This document shows, piece by piece, positions 15,185-23,184 of a stretch of 36,135 nucleotides of DNA; the stretch's first letter is position 1, and each line of letters opens with the position of its first letter. The position numbers were made by a program, and so were the translations under genes. The notes beneath the pieces are model-generated. The model saw only the letters and a list, made by a program, of their open reading frames with translations, was not told where the DNA came from and did not search any database. The DNA comes from Chloroflexota bacterium (GTDB lineage: Bacteria > Chloroflexota > Anaerolineae > UBA4142 > SHND01), in assembly GCA_016209205.1 (NCBI GenBank), contig JACQWQ010000104.1, positions 1-36,135 of the forward strand, written 5' to 3'.

Positions 15185-15443
15185 ATGGAAACTATCACCG
15201 TGCAAGTTGGTAGCATCATCACGGGCAATAGCGGACAGACGAATGACAATCGCCGCGAGGTGCAATTCGTGGGCGAGCAACGATTGGTCGCACTGGCAAG
15301 GCGAGCCGAATACCTACGCGCTGCACCAAATCACCGAAGCCGATTTGCAAACGGGTGGGCAGTATGAGCAATTGGGGCGCGAAGCAGGATTCGGACGCCC
15401 CTTGATGCTTGATGAAGCATTGACCGATACGGACGAAAAATAA
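15185..15443 (+). pseudogene. Hypothetical protein, split by a one-base frameshift
   Basis: The first frame (ATG 15185, GGAG at 15171-15174) reads like a protein up to EVQFVGEQR; the next frame carries on with WSHWQGEPNTYALHQITEADL to EALTDTDEK and stop at 15443. Dropping one T at 15284-15285 (cgaTTgg) joins them into an 85-residue protein. It may be a real mutation, a sequencing error or, less likely, a programmed shift. Function unknown. Confidence 0.6.
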
Positions 15444-15444
15444 A

Positions 15445-15546
15445 TCGGCGTCGTAACTCTGGCAAGAATCACCGACGCCGAAAGATTCACCGCAACGAGA
15501 TTGCGGCAACCAACGCGATTGTAGCACGGCGCGAACGTTGCCGCAA
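15445..15546 (+). promoter_or_regulatory. Structured leader upstream of a small zinc-ribbon gene
   Basis: Two long pairings: tcggcgtcg (15445-15453) with cgacgccga (15473-15481), and ttgcggcaac (15501-15510) with gttgccgcaa (15537-15546). The strand 15501-15505 can also pair with cgcaa at 15491-15495, so alternative folds exist. No T-run follows, and AGAGGG at about 15562-15567 is the ribosome binding site for ATG 15573. Confidence 0.5.
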
Positions 15547-15572
15547 CCGTTCGAACACCAAAGAGGGACATC

Positions 15573-15800
15573 ATGTTACAGCAAGCCAAGGCGCAACAAT
15601 TGACAAACGATGTACACGTGGTAGGTGCACTCACGACGCACGGACGCGGCATCGTCGCGGGCAATCCGAAACTTTGTCTGAATTGTGGCAAGCCGATTCG
15701 TGCGGGCGAGGCGTGGGTGAAACAGACAAGTGCGCCTGACCCTGAATTTGGGACTTACTCGTTTATCGTTCACGCGCGCTGCAGCGGACACCAGACATAG
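15573..15800 (+). CDS. Small protein with a zinc-ribbon-like motif
   Basis: 75 residues. LCLNCGKPIRAGEAWVK supplies a CxxC knuckle and VHARC a third Cys with a nearby His, so a metal-binding site is likely. AGAGGG lies 6 bases before ATG 15573. No known family; similar small proteins are common in actinophage-like elements. Confidence 0.6.
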   Translation: MLQQAKAQQLTNDVHVVGALTTHGRGIVAGNPKLCLNCGKPIRAGEAWVKQTSAPDPEFGTYSFIVHARCSGHQT

Positions 15801-15876
15801 AAATTTCAGACCAAAGAAACAGGCGCGGCGTATCGGTAATGGTATGCCGCGCATCGAATCGAAAGCAGAAAGCAAA

Positions 15877-16788
15877 ATGAACACGAATGGACTACATTCG
15901 AGCAACCTTTCCGACAATCTCATGCCGCAAGAGGATTACGGCATCGAATCCCCCAACATCGCATGGGGCGCAGATGACGTGATTATTCTGAGCATCGGCG
16001 CGTTACTCTCGCTTTATACCATGTGGCGGAGCGCGGATTTTCTTTCGCAAACTATCCCCGACGGTTTGCAATTCCGCGAACTGGTCATCGCACTGGGCAT
16101 CGTGGGCATGGACATTTCGATGTGGGCTTGGGCGTTTACGTGGCTGCACTGGGCGCGCACCAAGTCACAAAAAAATCTCGCGTTGGGCATGTTCATTCTC
16201 ACATCGTTTATCGTGAGCATCGCGGCGATTACGGACGCGGCGATTTACTTTTTCGGCGGCGCGTTGCAAGAATCCGTGCGCGTCATGGCGTTCTTTATCG
16301 TCATCGGCGGCGCGATTCTGGTAGCAATCGCCGCGTTCGCGTATCACAACATTTCGCCCAAAGTGCAAGTCGAGCGCGGCTTACGCATCGCCAAATCGGA
16401 AATCGAGAAAAAACGCGCGCAACATTTCGCCGACTTTGAAACCAAGCGGCTGGAGCACCAAGCGGACATGGAGAAACGACGCTTGACTGTGACCCACCAA
16501 TTGGAAACCGAACGCCAAGACTTGGAACTTTCGGAGCAATTGGTCAAAACACGCAATGCAATGGTCGAGCGGGCGAAACAAGTAGCACGCTTGAAAACCG
16601 ACCAAGACCGCGCGTTCGAGGAACTCCACAACGTCATGCGGTTTGTCACCGGTGGCGCTGCGAATGACAACGGGAACGGCAACGGCAACACAATGCACGC
16701 GGACGCGCCGACGCTGTCCCAAGTGGAAACGAAAGCCGCGCGCCAACGCAAAAGCGCGGCGACGGGAGCGGATGACCCAAACGCGTAG
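15877..16788 (+). CDS. Membrane protein with four helices and a coiled-coil tail
   Basis: 303 residues from ATG 15877 (ATG 15844 is an alternative; neither has a strong ribosome binding site). Four hydrophobic helices lie in the first 165 residues (VIILSIGALLSLYTM, LVIALGIVGMDISMWAWAF, LALGMFILTSFIVSIAAI, VMAFFIVIGGAILVAIAAF). A long charged coiled coil follows (about 175-260), then a Gly/Asn-rich linker (NDNGNGNGN) and an Arg/Lys-rich end. It could anchor the element's complex at the membrane, or act in entry or exclusion; no family recognised. Confidence 0.75.
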   Translation: MNTNGLHSSNLSDNLMPQEDYGIESPNIAWGADDVIILSIGALLSLYTMWRSADFLSQTIPDGLQFRELVIALGIVGMDISMWAWAFTWLHWARTKSQKNLALGMFILTSFIVSIAAITDAAIYFFGGALQESVRVMAFFIVIGGAILVAIAAFAYHNISPKVQVERGLRIAKSEIEKKRAQHFADFETKRLEHQADMEKRRLTVTHQLETERQDLELSEQLVKTRNAMVERAKQVARLKTDQDRAFEELHNVMRFVTGGAANDNGNGNGNTMHADAPTLSQVETKAARQRKSAATGADDPNA

Positions 16789-16805
16789 AGGGAGAGGAAC
16801 GCGCG

Positions 16806-17183
16806 ATGCAATCGCAAGCGATTGCCGCACACGCCGCGCCTCTCCCGAAACTTGCGGCGCAATGGCGCATCGAGATTCAAAAACGCGGGCGTTTTTGGCA
16901 ATGGCGCAAGGGCAGTCACGCGCAACGCGTTGCCAAGTATGGTGGGAAATTTGAAATCCTCGCCGACGAAAGGAAAGAGGATTATGAGCGGAACAAAGAG
17001 CGCATCGAGCAACGGCGCAACAAAACGCAACAGAACGCGTGGGAGCGCGACGAAAGCGAAAACACGCGCGACGCGCAAGCCGATTCAATCCCTGACGCCC
17101 CAAGACGCGTTACAACTCTTGGCAAGCGCGGTGAGTTACTGCCAACAGGCGGGGCTAGAAGTGTATGCGACGAACACGCTTGA
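16806..17183 (+). CDS. Hypothetical basic protein
   Basis: 125 residues. The first 80 (WRIEIQKRGRFWQWRKGSH, YGGKFEILADERKEDYERN) look like a genuine protein; the end, overlapping the next gene for 200 bases, reads like shadow sequence. GAGAGGAA precedes ATG 16806. The WRIEIxKRGRFWQWRKG pattern resembles small element-encoded proteins of unknown role. Confidence 0.5.
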   Translation: MQSQAIAAHAAPLPKLAAQWRIEIQKRGRFWQWRKGSHAQRVAKYGGKFEILADERKEDYERNKERIEQRRNKTQQNAWERDESENTRDAQADSIPDAPRRVTTLGKRGELLPTGGARSVCDEHA

Positions 17184-17295
17184 TGGGCTGCGCTTTTACA
17201 TCCCCCAAGCGCGTTACGTCGCGACGCCGTCCGGCGGCGCGGCATTTGTCCTTGAAAGCGCGCCGACGCTGCGCCCGCCGTTCGCAGCAATTTGA
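16984..17295 (+). CDS. Hypothetical protein with basic disordered N-terminus
   Basis: 103 residues from ATG 16984 (AAAGAGG just upstream). The first 35 residues are Lys/Arg/Thr-rich; the rest (PQDALQLLASAVSYCQQAGLEVYATNTLDGLRFYIPQ) looks like a small folded domain. It overlaps the previous gene in another frame. Confidence 0.55.
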   Translation: MSGTKSASSNGATKRNRTRGSATKAKTRATRKPIQSLTPQDALQLLASAVSYCQQAGLEVYATNTLDGLRFYIPQARYVATPSGGAAFVLESAPTLRPPFAAI

Positions 17296-17304
17296 AAATA
17301 TAAA

Positions 17305-17347
17305 ACGCGCGGCGCGGGGTTGTCTATAGACACCGCGCGCCGCGCGT
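17305..17347. repeat. GC-rich dyad around a TGTCTATAGACA palindrome
   Basis: acgcgcggcgcgg (17305-17317) is largely complementary to 17333-17347, and the 12-base palindrome tgtctatagaca fills the centre. It sits between two genes, upstream of the second HNH gene, and may be a terminator stem or protein-binding site. Confidence 0.55.
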
Positions 17348-17368
17348 CCAAACAAACGAGGGGCAACC

Positions 17369-17957
17369 ATGAAATTGAAAATGACAGTGATTGAATTTTG
17401 GGAAAAAATAGGCGCGCCCAATGAGCGCGGCTGCCGTGAGTGGGAAAAAGCACGCAATAGAACTGGGTATGGCGCGGTACAGTGGGACGGGCAGATGCAA
17501 AAGGCGCACCGTGTCGCATGGCAATTAACCTATGGCGGTATTCCCGAAGGAATGTTTGTTTGTCATCACTGCGATAATCCGCCTTGCTGTGAGCCGTCTC
17601 ACCTTTTTCTTGGCACACCTGCCGACAACATGCGGGGATATGGTAGAAAAGGGGCGGGGGATGCGCGGCGTCGCGCATCCTCACCCCGAACTGCTGGCGC
17701 GCGGCGAGCAACATTGGACGCGGCAACATCCCGAACGCATGGCGCATGGTGAGCAGCATTGGACGCACCGCCTACGCGAAAAGGTGTTGCGCGGCGAAAA
17801 GAACGGCAATGCAAAACTTACGCCCGAACAGGTGGAGGAAATCAAAGCGCGGCGCGCTCAGGGTGAAACCCTCACGCAAATTGCAAAGTTGTTTCAGATT
17901 GGACATTCACACGTATCGAGAATCGCGCGCGGCAAAAATTGGAAGGGGGACGCATGA
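17369..17957 (+). pseudogene. HNH endonuclease, frameshifted paralogue
   Basis: The first frame (ATG 17369) gives the HNH core: GCREWEKARNRTGYGAV, AHRVAWQLTYGGIPEG, VCHHCDNPPCCEPSHLFLGTPADNMR. At the GGGG run 17634-17637 homology passes to the frame reading DMVEKGRGMRG and then the C-terminal helix-turn-helix (NAKLTPEQVEEIKARRAQGE, IGHSHVSRIARGKNW). Removing one G restores a protein of about 195 residues, similar to the HNH protein at 12679. The stop overlaps the integrase start (ATGA). A homopolymer error is possible. Confidence 0.8.
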
Positions 17958-19597
17958 CAAAACGTGCTATTTTGTATGCCCGAGTGAGTACCGATGAACA
18001 GGCGGACAAAGGTTATAGTTTGCCAAGTCAATTTGACGCGATGCGAAAATATGCGGCGCAACAGGGCTTTGAGATTGTCGCAGAATTTCAAGACGATTAT
18101 AGCGGCGCGACGCCGATAGAGCATAGACCCGAAGGACGCAAGGCGTATGCGATGCTACAGAGCGGCGCGGCGGATGTGATTATCGCCTACACCATTGACC
18201 GCTTTGTAAGACCCCCCGAGGACGGCGACGAATGGGAAATGCCGATTCTCATTCGCGGGCTTGCCAAGTTAGGGAAAGAGATTCACACTTGCGATATTGG
18301 CAAACTCAAAACCGACTTTGTAAATTTGCTGTTGGTGGTTATCGGCGCGAAAAGCGCGGGCGAAGAGCGGCGCAAGATACGCGAGCGCAGTATGCGCGGC
18401 AAGCGGGCGAAGGTGAAGTCGGGGAAAGTGTTAGGGATACGCGCGCCGTATGGCTATCGGCATGTGCGCGACCAAAACGGCAAGACAATCACCTTTGAAA
18501 TTGACGAAGCAACGGCGCGTGTGGTGCGGCTGATTTATCGGTGGTATGTCAAAGGCGACGAACACGGTAAGCGATTGTCAGACCGCGCTATCGCGCTTCG
18601 GTTATCTGAAATGGGCGTCATTGCACCAGGTGCCTTGCAACGCGGGATTCAGCGCAAACGCGGCAAAACATTTTGGAATCACGCGATGATTGGCAACATC
18701 TTGACGAATGAGGTATATGCTGGAACTTGGCGATACGGCATAGACACAAGTGAGCAAACTAAGCGCGAAAATTGGGAAAGCGTATCGGTGAGCGTACCTG
18801 CAATCATTGACCGTGAGACTTGGGAGCGAGTGCAAGCGCAACGCACACGGAGTAAAGAGTTGGCAAAGCGCAACGTCAAGCGTGATTATCTTTTGCGCGG
18901 CATGATTCACTGCGGGCTGTGCGGCTACTACTATGCAGGGAATTCGATTCGCAAAAACATACTAGGCGAGTGGATTCGCTACTATCGTGACGAGTGGTAT
19001 AAGGTGCGCCACATAAACACTGATGGCAGATGCGCTAACAAGTCTATCCGCGCGGATGCAATCGAAGCGGACGTGTGGGATGAAATCCGCGAATTGTTCC
19101 AAGACCTTGATCGTCTATGGAATGACCTCAAGGCGGCACAGCGGGAAGAAGATGACCAACTGGGACACATTCACGAAAAAATAGAAATCACAGATGAATT
19201 TATCCGCAAAGCGGAACGCGATGCGGACAAGACGGCGTCGGCATTGAAAGAAGCGGAAAAGGGCGGGGCAGTATACAAATCGTTGAAGCGGGACGAAGCC
19301 GAAGTCAATGCGCGTCTTGAGGAATTGAACAAGCAACGCGAAAAACTCATGACGCAATTAGGCGAGCGCAAGATAACGGATGAAAGCATCGAAGCGATAA
19401 TGGAGTACGCGCGCAATGTTCGGGCGGGCATTGATAACGCGACCTTTGAAGACAAGCGGCGAACGCTCGAAACACTTGACGTGCAAGTGACCATAACACA
19501 GGGCAAATATCATGTTGCTTGCATTTTGGGAGAAAAGGACGGGGAAATATCACGCATGGCATACGGCGGGGGGCGGATTGTGACCAATTCATCGTAA
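17954..19597 (+). CDS. Large serine integrase (resolvase-type recombinase)
   Basis: 547 residues as integrated. The N-terminal catalytic domain starts [12 protein letters not shown] (nucleophile Ser12). Next comes the recombinase domain ([34 protein letters not shown]), a zinc-ribbon ([11 protein letters not shown]...GRCANKSI) and a long coiled coil (about 390-480), which in this family controls synapsis and direction. ATG 17954 overlaps the preceding stop. The last codon and stop (TCG TAA) lie on the attR junction: the TAA is formed by T of the crossover GT plus AA of host phhB. In an excised circle the frame would run on for 54 codons (7979-8143). Confidence 0.95.
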   Translation: MTKRAILYARVSTDEQADKGYSLPSQFDAMRKYAAQQGFEIVAEFQDDYSGATPIEHRPEGRKAYAMLQSGAADVIIAYTIDRFVRPPEDGDEWEMPILIRGLAKLGKEIHTCDIGKLKTDFVNLLLVVIGAKSAGEERRKIRERSMRGKRAKVKSGKVLGIRAPYGYRHVRDQNGKTITFEIDEATARVVRLIYRWYVKGDEHGKRLSDRAIALRLSEMGVIAPGALQRGIQRKRGKTFWNHAMIGNILTNEVYAGTWRYGIDTSEQTKRENWESVSVSVPAIIDRETWERVQAQRTRSKELAKRNVKRDYLLRGMIHCGLCGYYYAGNSIRKNILGEWIRYYRDEWYKVRHINTDGRCANKSIRADAIEADVWDEIRELFQDLDRLWNDLKAAQREEDDQLGHIHEKIEITDEFIRKAERDADKTASALKEAEKGGAVYKSLKRDEAEVNARLEELNKQREKLMTQLGERKITDESIEAIMEYARNVRAGIDNATFEDKRRTLETLDVQVTITQGKYHVACILGEKDGEISRMAYGGGRIVTNSS

Positions 19598-19605
19598 CCT
19601 GGTGG
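19586..19605. other. attR (element-host junction, right)
   Basis: The sequence ttcatc-GT-aacctggtgg joins the integrase 3' end to the rest of phhB. Left of GT is element, right of GT is host. Combined with attL this predicts attB ...acgacgGTaacctggtgg... and attP ...ttcatcGTcattaggtag.... Confidence 0.75.
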
Positions 19606-19695
19606 ACGCACAAAATTCAAGGTCTACACCGCAATGATTTTGTAATGGCAGCGCGGTGTGATGCCGAGTACACGGCGATAAATCCAACTCCATAA
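19594..19695 (+). pseudogene. phhB: Pterin-4a-carbinolamine dehydratase, 3' part
   Basis: Without its own start, the frame reads [20 protein letters not shown] and ends at TAA 19693-19695. This is the second conserved PCD block, including the active-site His of THKIQGL. Joined to 7723-7979 it gives a 118-residue enzyme, the usual length. In the integrated state it can only be transcribed by read-through from the integrase. Confidence 0.92.
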
Positions 19696-19735
19696 AAAAC
19701 CGCCATCCGAAAATTCGGATGGCGGTGCGTTAGAT
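19694..19735. terminator. Bidirectional terminator
   Basis: A 13-bp perfect stem (accgccatccgaa, 19699-19711, with 19714-19726) and a 2-base loop. A-runs on the left serve the minus-strand gene and a T-rich stretch (to 19742) the plus strand. It separates phhB from the convergent gene. Confidence 0.85.
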
Positions 19736-21112
19736 TCTTTTTTCGTACGTCTCAATTTCTATCTTTTTGAAAAACAACCCTGTCGCTTCAATGTCTCTCC
19801 GCGTGACCTGCAAGAGCATTTGCCCCAGATTTTTGTCGTTCACACACTGCCCTTGCCCCAGCGTGTTGTGGATCAATTCTCGCAAGCGCTCCTCTGTTAC
19901 CCGCTTGGCGTACTTGTCCAACGCATCACCGGTCTTATCAGGCTCGATGGGTTGCGGAATTCGCATGGAGGTTTTGAATTCGAGTTCTGATTCGATGCGG
20001 TCCCAAATCAATGCCGCGTTGATTACACGATAGGTCAGGAACAAATGCGCGCCCAAAGACCTTGCGCTTTCACTCGACAGGTTCCGCACAAAGTCATTGC
20101 AGTCTTGTTGTCCCATCGGCAGCCAACCGAGGAGCTGTTGGACAAAGGGAATGAGCCAATGTGGTTGTTCATCCTCGTGCCACCAAATGCGCCGCCCGGC
20201 GGTATCCATCACAACGGTCGCGTGCTCGGCGCGTCCGCGGAAGCTGAGTTGATTATTGCTGTACAACAGTGCAGTCAAAAGCACAACGCTGGTGAGAATC
20301 CCGGTTAGTCCCATCGCCGCAAAAAGACCAAACGCAAATTGGTCGCGCAGAGCGAAAACGATTCCACACCCGGCGAGCGCACCCAACCAAGTAATCGAAA
20401 CGACCAAGCTCGTATAATACGCAGTGCGAAAGCGGGGTGGAATCGCTGACGCGGCAGGGCGTATGCTCTTGTGTACACGCATGCGCTTCGCGGGGCTATC
20501 TCCCGTCGGCGCGGCATTGTCCGCTTTCGGATTCGCGTCGGCAGCAGCGCCGGACGCGGCTGAGGTTGCCGGCGCGCTGCTGGCTAAATGCTCCGCATAG
20601 CGTTGCGAAAATATGGAAAAATGGTCTTGGGCAATTGGCGCGAGATCGGCAAGTGGCAGCATCAATGCCCTTGCGGCAGCCGATGCTTCCATGGCGCGTT
20701 GCCAGCGGTCTTGCCCGTGATAACAGGCATGTTCCAAAATCTCGGCGACGGCAAAGGATGCAACCGCCTGGGCGCGGGCTTTGTGCGTGGTCTCGAATGT
20801 CAATGCCGCATCACGGCAGAATTCCGCCGCACGGTCCCATTCATTTTCGCGCAGCAGAAAATAGAGCAAGCCCATGTGAAACCACGCTGCGCCTTTCGCG
20901 TACGGGTCATGCGCCTGCTGCGCCAGTGCCAGACTGGTTTTGCAAGAATCCAGCGCCTGGTCAAAGAGTTCCTCGTCCGCCAGCCGGAGTGCTTCCTGAT
21001 GCAGCTCAACGCCAACGTTCGATTCCTCTTGCAAAAAGGCAACGAGTTTTTTCGTCGTATCGCGACGCTCTGTGTCGGGCATAGGGAGCTCAGTGAGGGG
21101 ATTCTCAGTCAA
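19730..21112 (-). CDS. TPR and membrane protein with SPFH-like C-terminus
   Basis: 460 residues. Residues about 30-175 form helical TPR-like repeats (HQEALRLADEELFDQALDS, AAWFHMGLLYFLLRENEWDRA). A low-complexity linker (Ala/Ser-rich) leads to two membrane helices (SLVVSITWLGALAGCGIVFAL and LTGILTSVVLLTALLY). The C-terminal 170 residues (VNAALIWDRIE, RVTEERLRELIHNTL, RDIEATGLFFKKIEIETYE) look like a divergent SPFH/Band 7 half-domain. It follows the SPFH protein at 21203 by 90 bases on the same strand, so the two probably form one membrane complex. Specific function unknown. Confidence 0.75.
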   Translation of the reverse strand: MTENPLTELPMPDTERRDTTKKLVAFLQEESNVGVELHQEALRLADEELFDQALDSCKTSLALAQQAHDPYAKGAAWFHMGLLYFLLRENEWDRAAEFCRDAALTFETTHKARAQAVASFAVAEILEHACYHGQDRWQRAMEASAAARALMLPLADLAPIAQDHFSIFSQRYAEHLASSAPATSAASGAAADANPKADNAAPTGDSPAKRMRVHKSIRPAASAIPPRFRTAYYTSLVVSITWLGALAGCGIVFALRDQFAFGLFAAMGLTGILTSVVLLTALLYSNNQLSFRGRAEHATVVMDTAGRRIWWHEDEQPHWLIPFVQQLLGWLPMGQQDCNDFVRNLSSESARSLGAHLFLTYRVINAALIWDRIESELEFKTSMRIPQPIEPDKTGDALDKYAKRVTEERLRELIHNTLGQGQCVNDKNLGQMLLQVTRRDIEATGLFFKKIEIETYEKRI

Positions 21113-21202
21113 GCAAGCTCGGATGCGCCACGCCCCTTGGCAAACGTGTCACTGCGGCGCGGAACTTGGGTCTTGACCACAACGCCGCCTCCGCGTTTGC
21201 GC

Positions 21203-22855
21203 TCATTCCTCTGATTTGCGCGCGGATGGCGGCACGCCCAGCCCGATGATTTCGCGCGGGTCGGGAATATAGTAATGCTTTTCTCCCGGCGCTTCTATCA
21301 ATTTTTCCATCGCTTCGATGAATCGCTGTGTCGTGTAATCGTCGCGCATCATTTGTTGCGAGACCGTCTCAATCGCCTGAATATAACGCATTGCCACTTG
21401 CGGGTCAGCCAGCGCGCCGTCTGATACGCGCAATGGCTCGGTCAATTGGCGCACCAACTGCTCACGCACCTGAGCTTTGAATTGCGCCAGCCGCTCTATC
21501 GCTAGCGCTTGCGCGTCATTTTCACGCAGACTCAACGCGCGTTTGTTTTCTGCTTCTTGCAGCAGCTTTTGATGCCGCACCGTGTTGGTCTGGCGCTCCT
21601 GGAACAACTTGCGAATTTCTTCGGGCGCTTGGATTTCGCCAAGTCGTACCGAGAACACGTATATCCCTTGCTTGCCCAGGCGCGTGCGCAAGTCCCTTTC
21701 GACCTTCTGAAGCAGCTCACGACGCGCGGTCCCGGCAGAGGCAATCAAGTCCTGCAAATCATAACGCATTATCCATTCCCGCGCCACCGCCTGCGTTTGA
21801 CTTTCGAGACTCTTGGTCCAGTCCCAATCAGGAGGGAAGTGCGGCTTCCAGAGCATTTTCAAGATGACATCCTCGTCATATGGATAACGGACGGAGGGCT
21901 TTTTGGATGTACTCGTCGTCGGAACTTTTCCAACTGCCAACAAGACCCAATTCCACAGCCAGTGTCTCCAATGCCAGTCCGCGTCCGTATCCGAGTCTCC
22001 ACCTGTTTTGCCTTTGTCCGCGTCCGGCGTGACCGAGTCCGGATGTTTTTCCAACAGCTCGTGAGTAACGGTTATTGTAAATGAAGGCAGCTCAAATTGG
22101 TCCCGTGTGCGCGCGTTCGCTAGTGTCACAGCCATTGTCCGCCGGTACAACACAATGCGGATGGTTGCTTTTTCATCTTTCTCCAAGTACGTAATCCCCG
22201 CACCGACGACGCGCGTTACAAGCCCCAATCGTTCGAGGACTGCCGCATAGCCATTGTCAACTGTCAGAAAGCCTGGTCCGCCCAAAAAACCCAAGCTCGG
22301 CACTGCCGCCCGGACTTCTTTGACTCCTTCCGCAGACGCAGCTTGCCACAAGCGCGGACGACCCAATTCTGCCAACATGATATAGTGTCGTGTTTTCCCC
22401 AAATCAAAATTCGGATGATGCTGCAAAAACGTCCGCGCTGCCATTCCTGCAGACATGTAAATCAGGAGACAGGCAAGACCCAGACTACCCAAAAGTGCAA
22501 TCAGGTACGCAGAGATTGCGCGCGCAATTCCATTGTTGAAAAGCGCATCCGTGAATGGATTATTCCGCGAGAATGAAAGCAATGCGTCAAGCTGTTCCGG
22601 TCTCGCACCCGCATCGAAAATCCAAAACAACGACATTCCGGCAAGCGCGGTAGTGAAAAGAACGCGCCCCAAAATTGTCTCCCACAGACTGGCGCGCAGA
22701 TTCTCCTGCTGTCCGCGATGCAAAAAGCGGGGTAAGAATGCGTCGCAGATCAAGCACACCACGACGACGATAAAGATCGCGAAATAAAAGGGGATGAATT
22801 GAGCCAGAACAAAAGCACCGAACACACCGACAAGTACGAGGAAAAGGCGTTTCAT
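21203..22855 (-). CDS. SPFH/Band 7 domain membrane protein
   Basis: 550 residues. The N-terminus has two adjacent membrane segments (FLVLVGVFGAFVLAQFIPFYFAIFIVVVVCLI region), then ILGRVLFTTALAGMSLFWIF and a fourth (AISAYLIALLGSLGLACLLIYMSAG). From about residue 190 an SPFH domain follows (GPGFLTVDNGYAAVLERLG, VREWIMRYDLQDLI-like region, VERDLRTRLGKQGIYVFSVRLGEI), then a charged helical tail (QEAENKRALSLRENDAQALAIERLAQ), typical of ring- or cage-forming SPFH proteins. It has unusually many membrane helices for this family. Upstream gene of a two-gene unit. Confidence 0.82.
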   Translation of the reverse strand: MKRLFLVLVGVFGAFVLAQFIPFYFAIFIVVVVCLICDAFLPRFLHRGQQENLRASLWETILGRVLFTTALAGMSLFWIFDAGARPEQLDALLSFSRNNPFTDALFNNGIARAISAYLIALLGSLGLACLLIYMSAGMAARTFLQHHPNFDLGKTRHYIMLAELGRPRLWQAASAEGVKEVRAAVPSLGFLGGPGFLTVDNGYAAVLERLGLVTRVVGAGITYLEKDEKATIRIVLYRRTMAVTLANARTRDQFELPSFTITVTHELLEKHPDSVTPDADKGKTGGDSDTDADWHWRHWLWNWVLLAVGKVPTTSTSKKPSVRYPYDEDVILKMLWKPHFPPDWDWTKSLESQTQAVAREWIMRYDLQDLIASAGTARRELLQKVERDLRTRLGKQGIYVFSVRLGEIQAPEEIRKLFQERQTNTVRHQKLLQEAENKRALSLRENDAQALAIERLAQFKAQVREQLVRQLTEPLRVSDGALADPQVAMRYIQAIETVSQQMMRDDYTTQRFIEAMEKLIEAPGEKHYYIPDPREIIGLGVPPSARKSEE

Positions 22856-22949
22856 GGGAATTCAGTGAAAACAGCCAACAGGTGACGGACAAGCCCCGTA
22901 GCTCGAATTTGTCACGTGTGACCGTAGAGTGGGGTCGGTTTTTAATTCC

Positions 22950-23168
22950 TCATTTCGAAGAACGCGACCAATCCGGAATCAACGCGTCTTGGATAGATGC
23001 ATCCATACATGTTTTGGTTAGATGTTCGTACACTTTCGGACTGAGAACTACCGCCATCGGTTGTCCAAAATTTTCGACCAAAAACACTTCGTCCTGAAAC
23101 CGTACGCGCTGCATGATTTCGCGTGTCCGCGTCCGCAAATCAGTCGCCGATATAGTTTGCAATGGCAT
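22950..23168 (-). CDS. Phd/YefM-type antitoxin, no toxin partner visible
   Basis: 72 residues: ISATDLRTRTREIMQRVRFQDEVFLVENFGQPMAVVLSP is the Phd/YefM DNA-binding fold, with a short C-terminal tail that normally wraps the toxin. GGGAG precedes the start. A toxin would be expected right downstream (below 22950), but the 95 bases before the SPFH gene hold none. It may be an orphan repressor or relic. The dyad at 23185-23195 could be its operator. Confidence 0.8.
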   Translation of the reverse strand: MPLQTISATDLRTRTREIMQRVRFQDEVFLVENFGQPMAVVLSPKVYEHLTKTCMDASIQDALIPDWSRSSK

Positions 23169-23184
23169 CGGTCTGCTCCCTTTG

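Larger units (their letters stand above)
7978..19595 (+). mobile_element. Integrative plasmid-like element inserted in phhB
   Basis: An 11.6-kb block bounded by the two halves of phhB. All supported genes are on the + strand and tightly packed. It carries a large serine integrase at the right end, an excisionase-like HTH protein, a primase-polymerase, an iteron-rich segment, HNH endonucleases and several small unknown proteins. No structural phage or conjugation genes were recognised. It has none of the phrase-like tandem repeats that fill the host spacers on both sides, which supports a separate origin. The shared dinucleotide GT at 7978-7979 and 19594-19595 is the likely crossover. Confidence 0.88.

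Noticed and set aside
16344..17103. Two long reverse-strand frames over the coiled-coil gene
   Set aside because: Shadow frames of GC-rich coding sequence with Arg/Ala/Ser-rich composition and no ribosome binding site.
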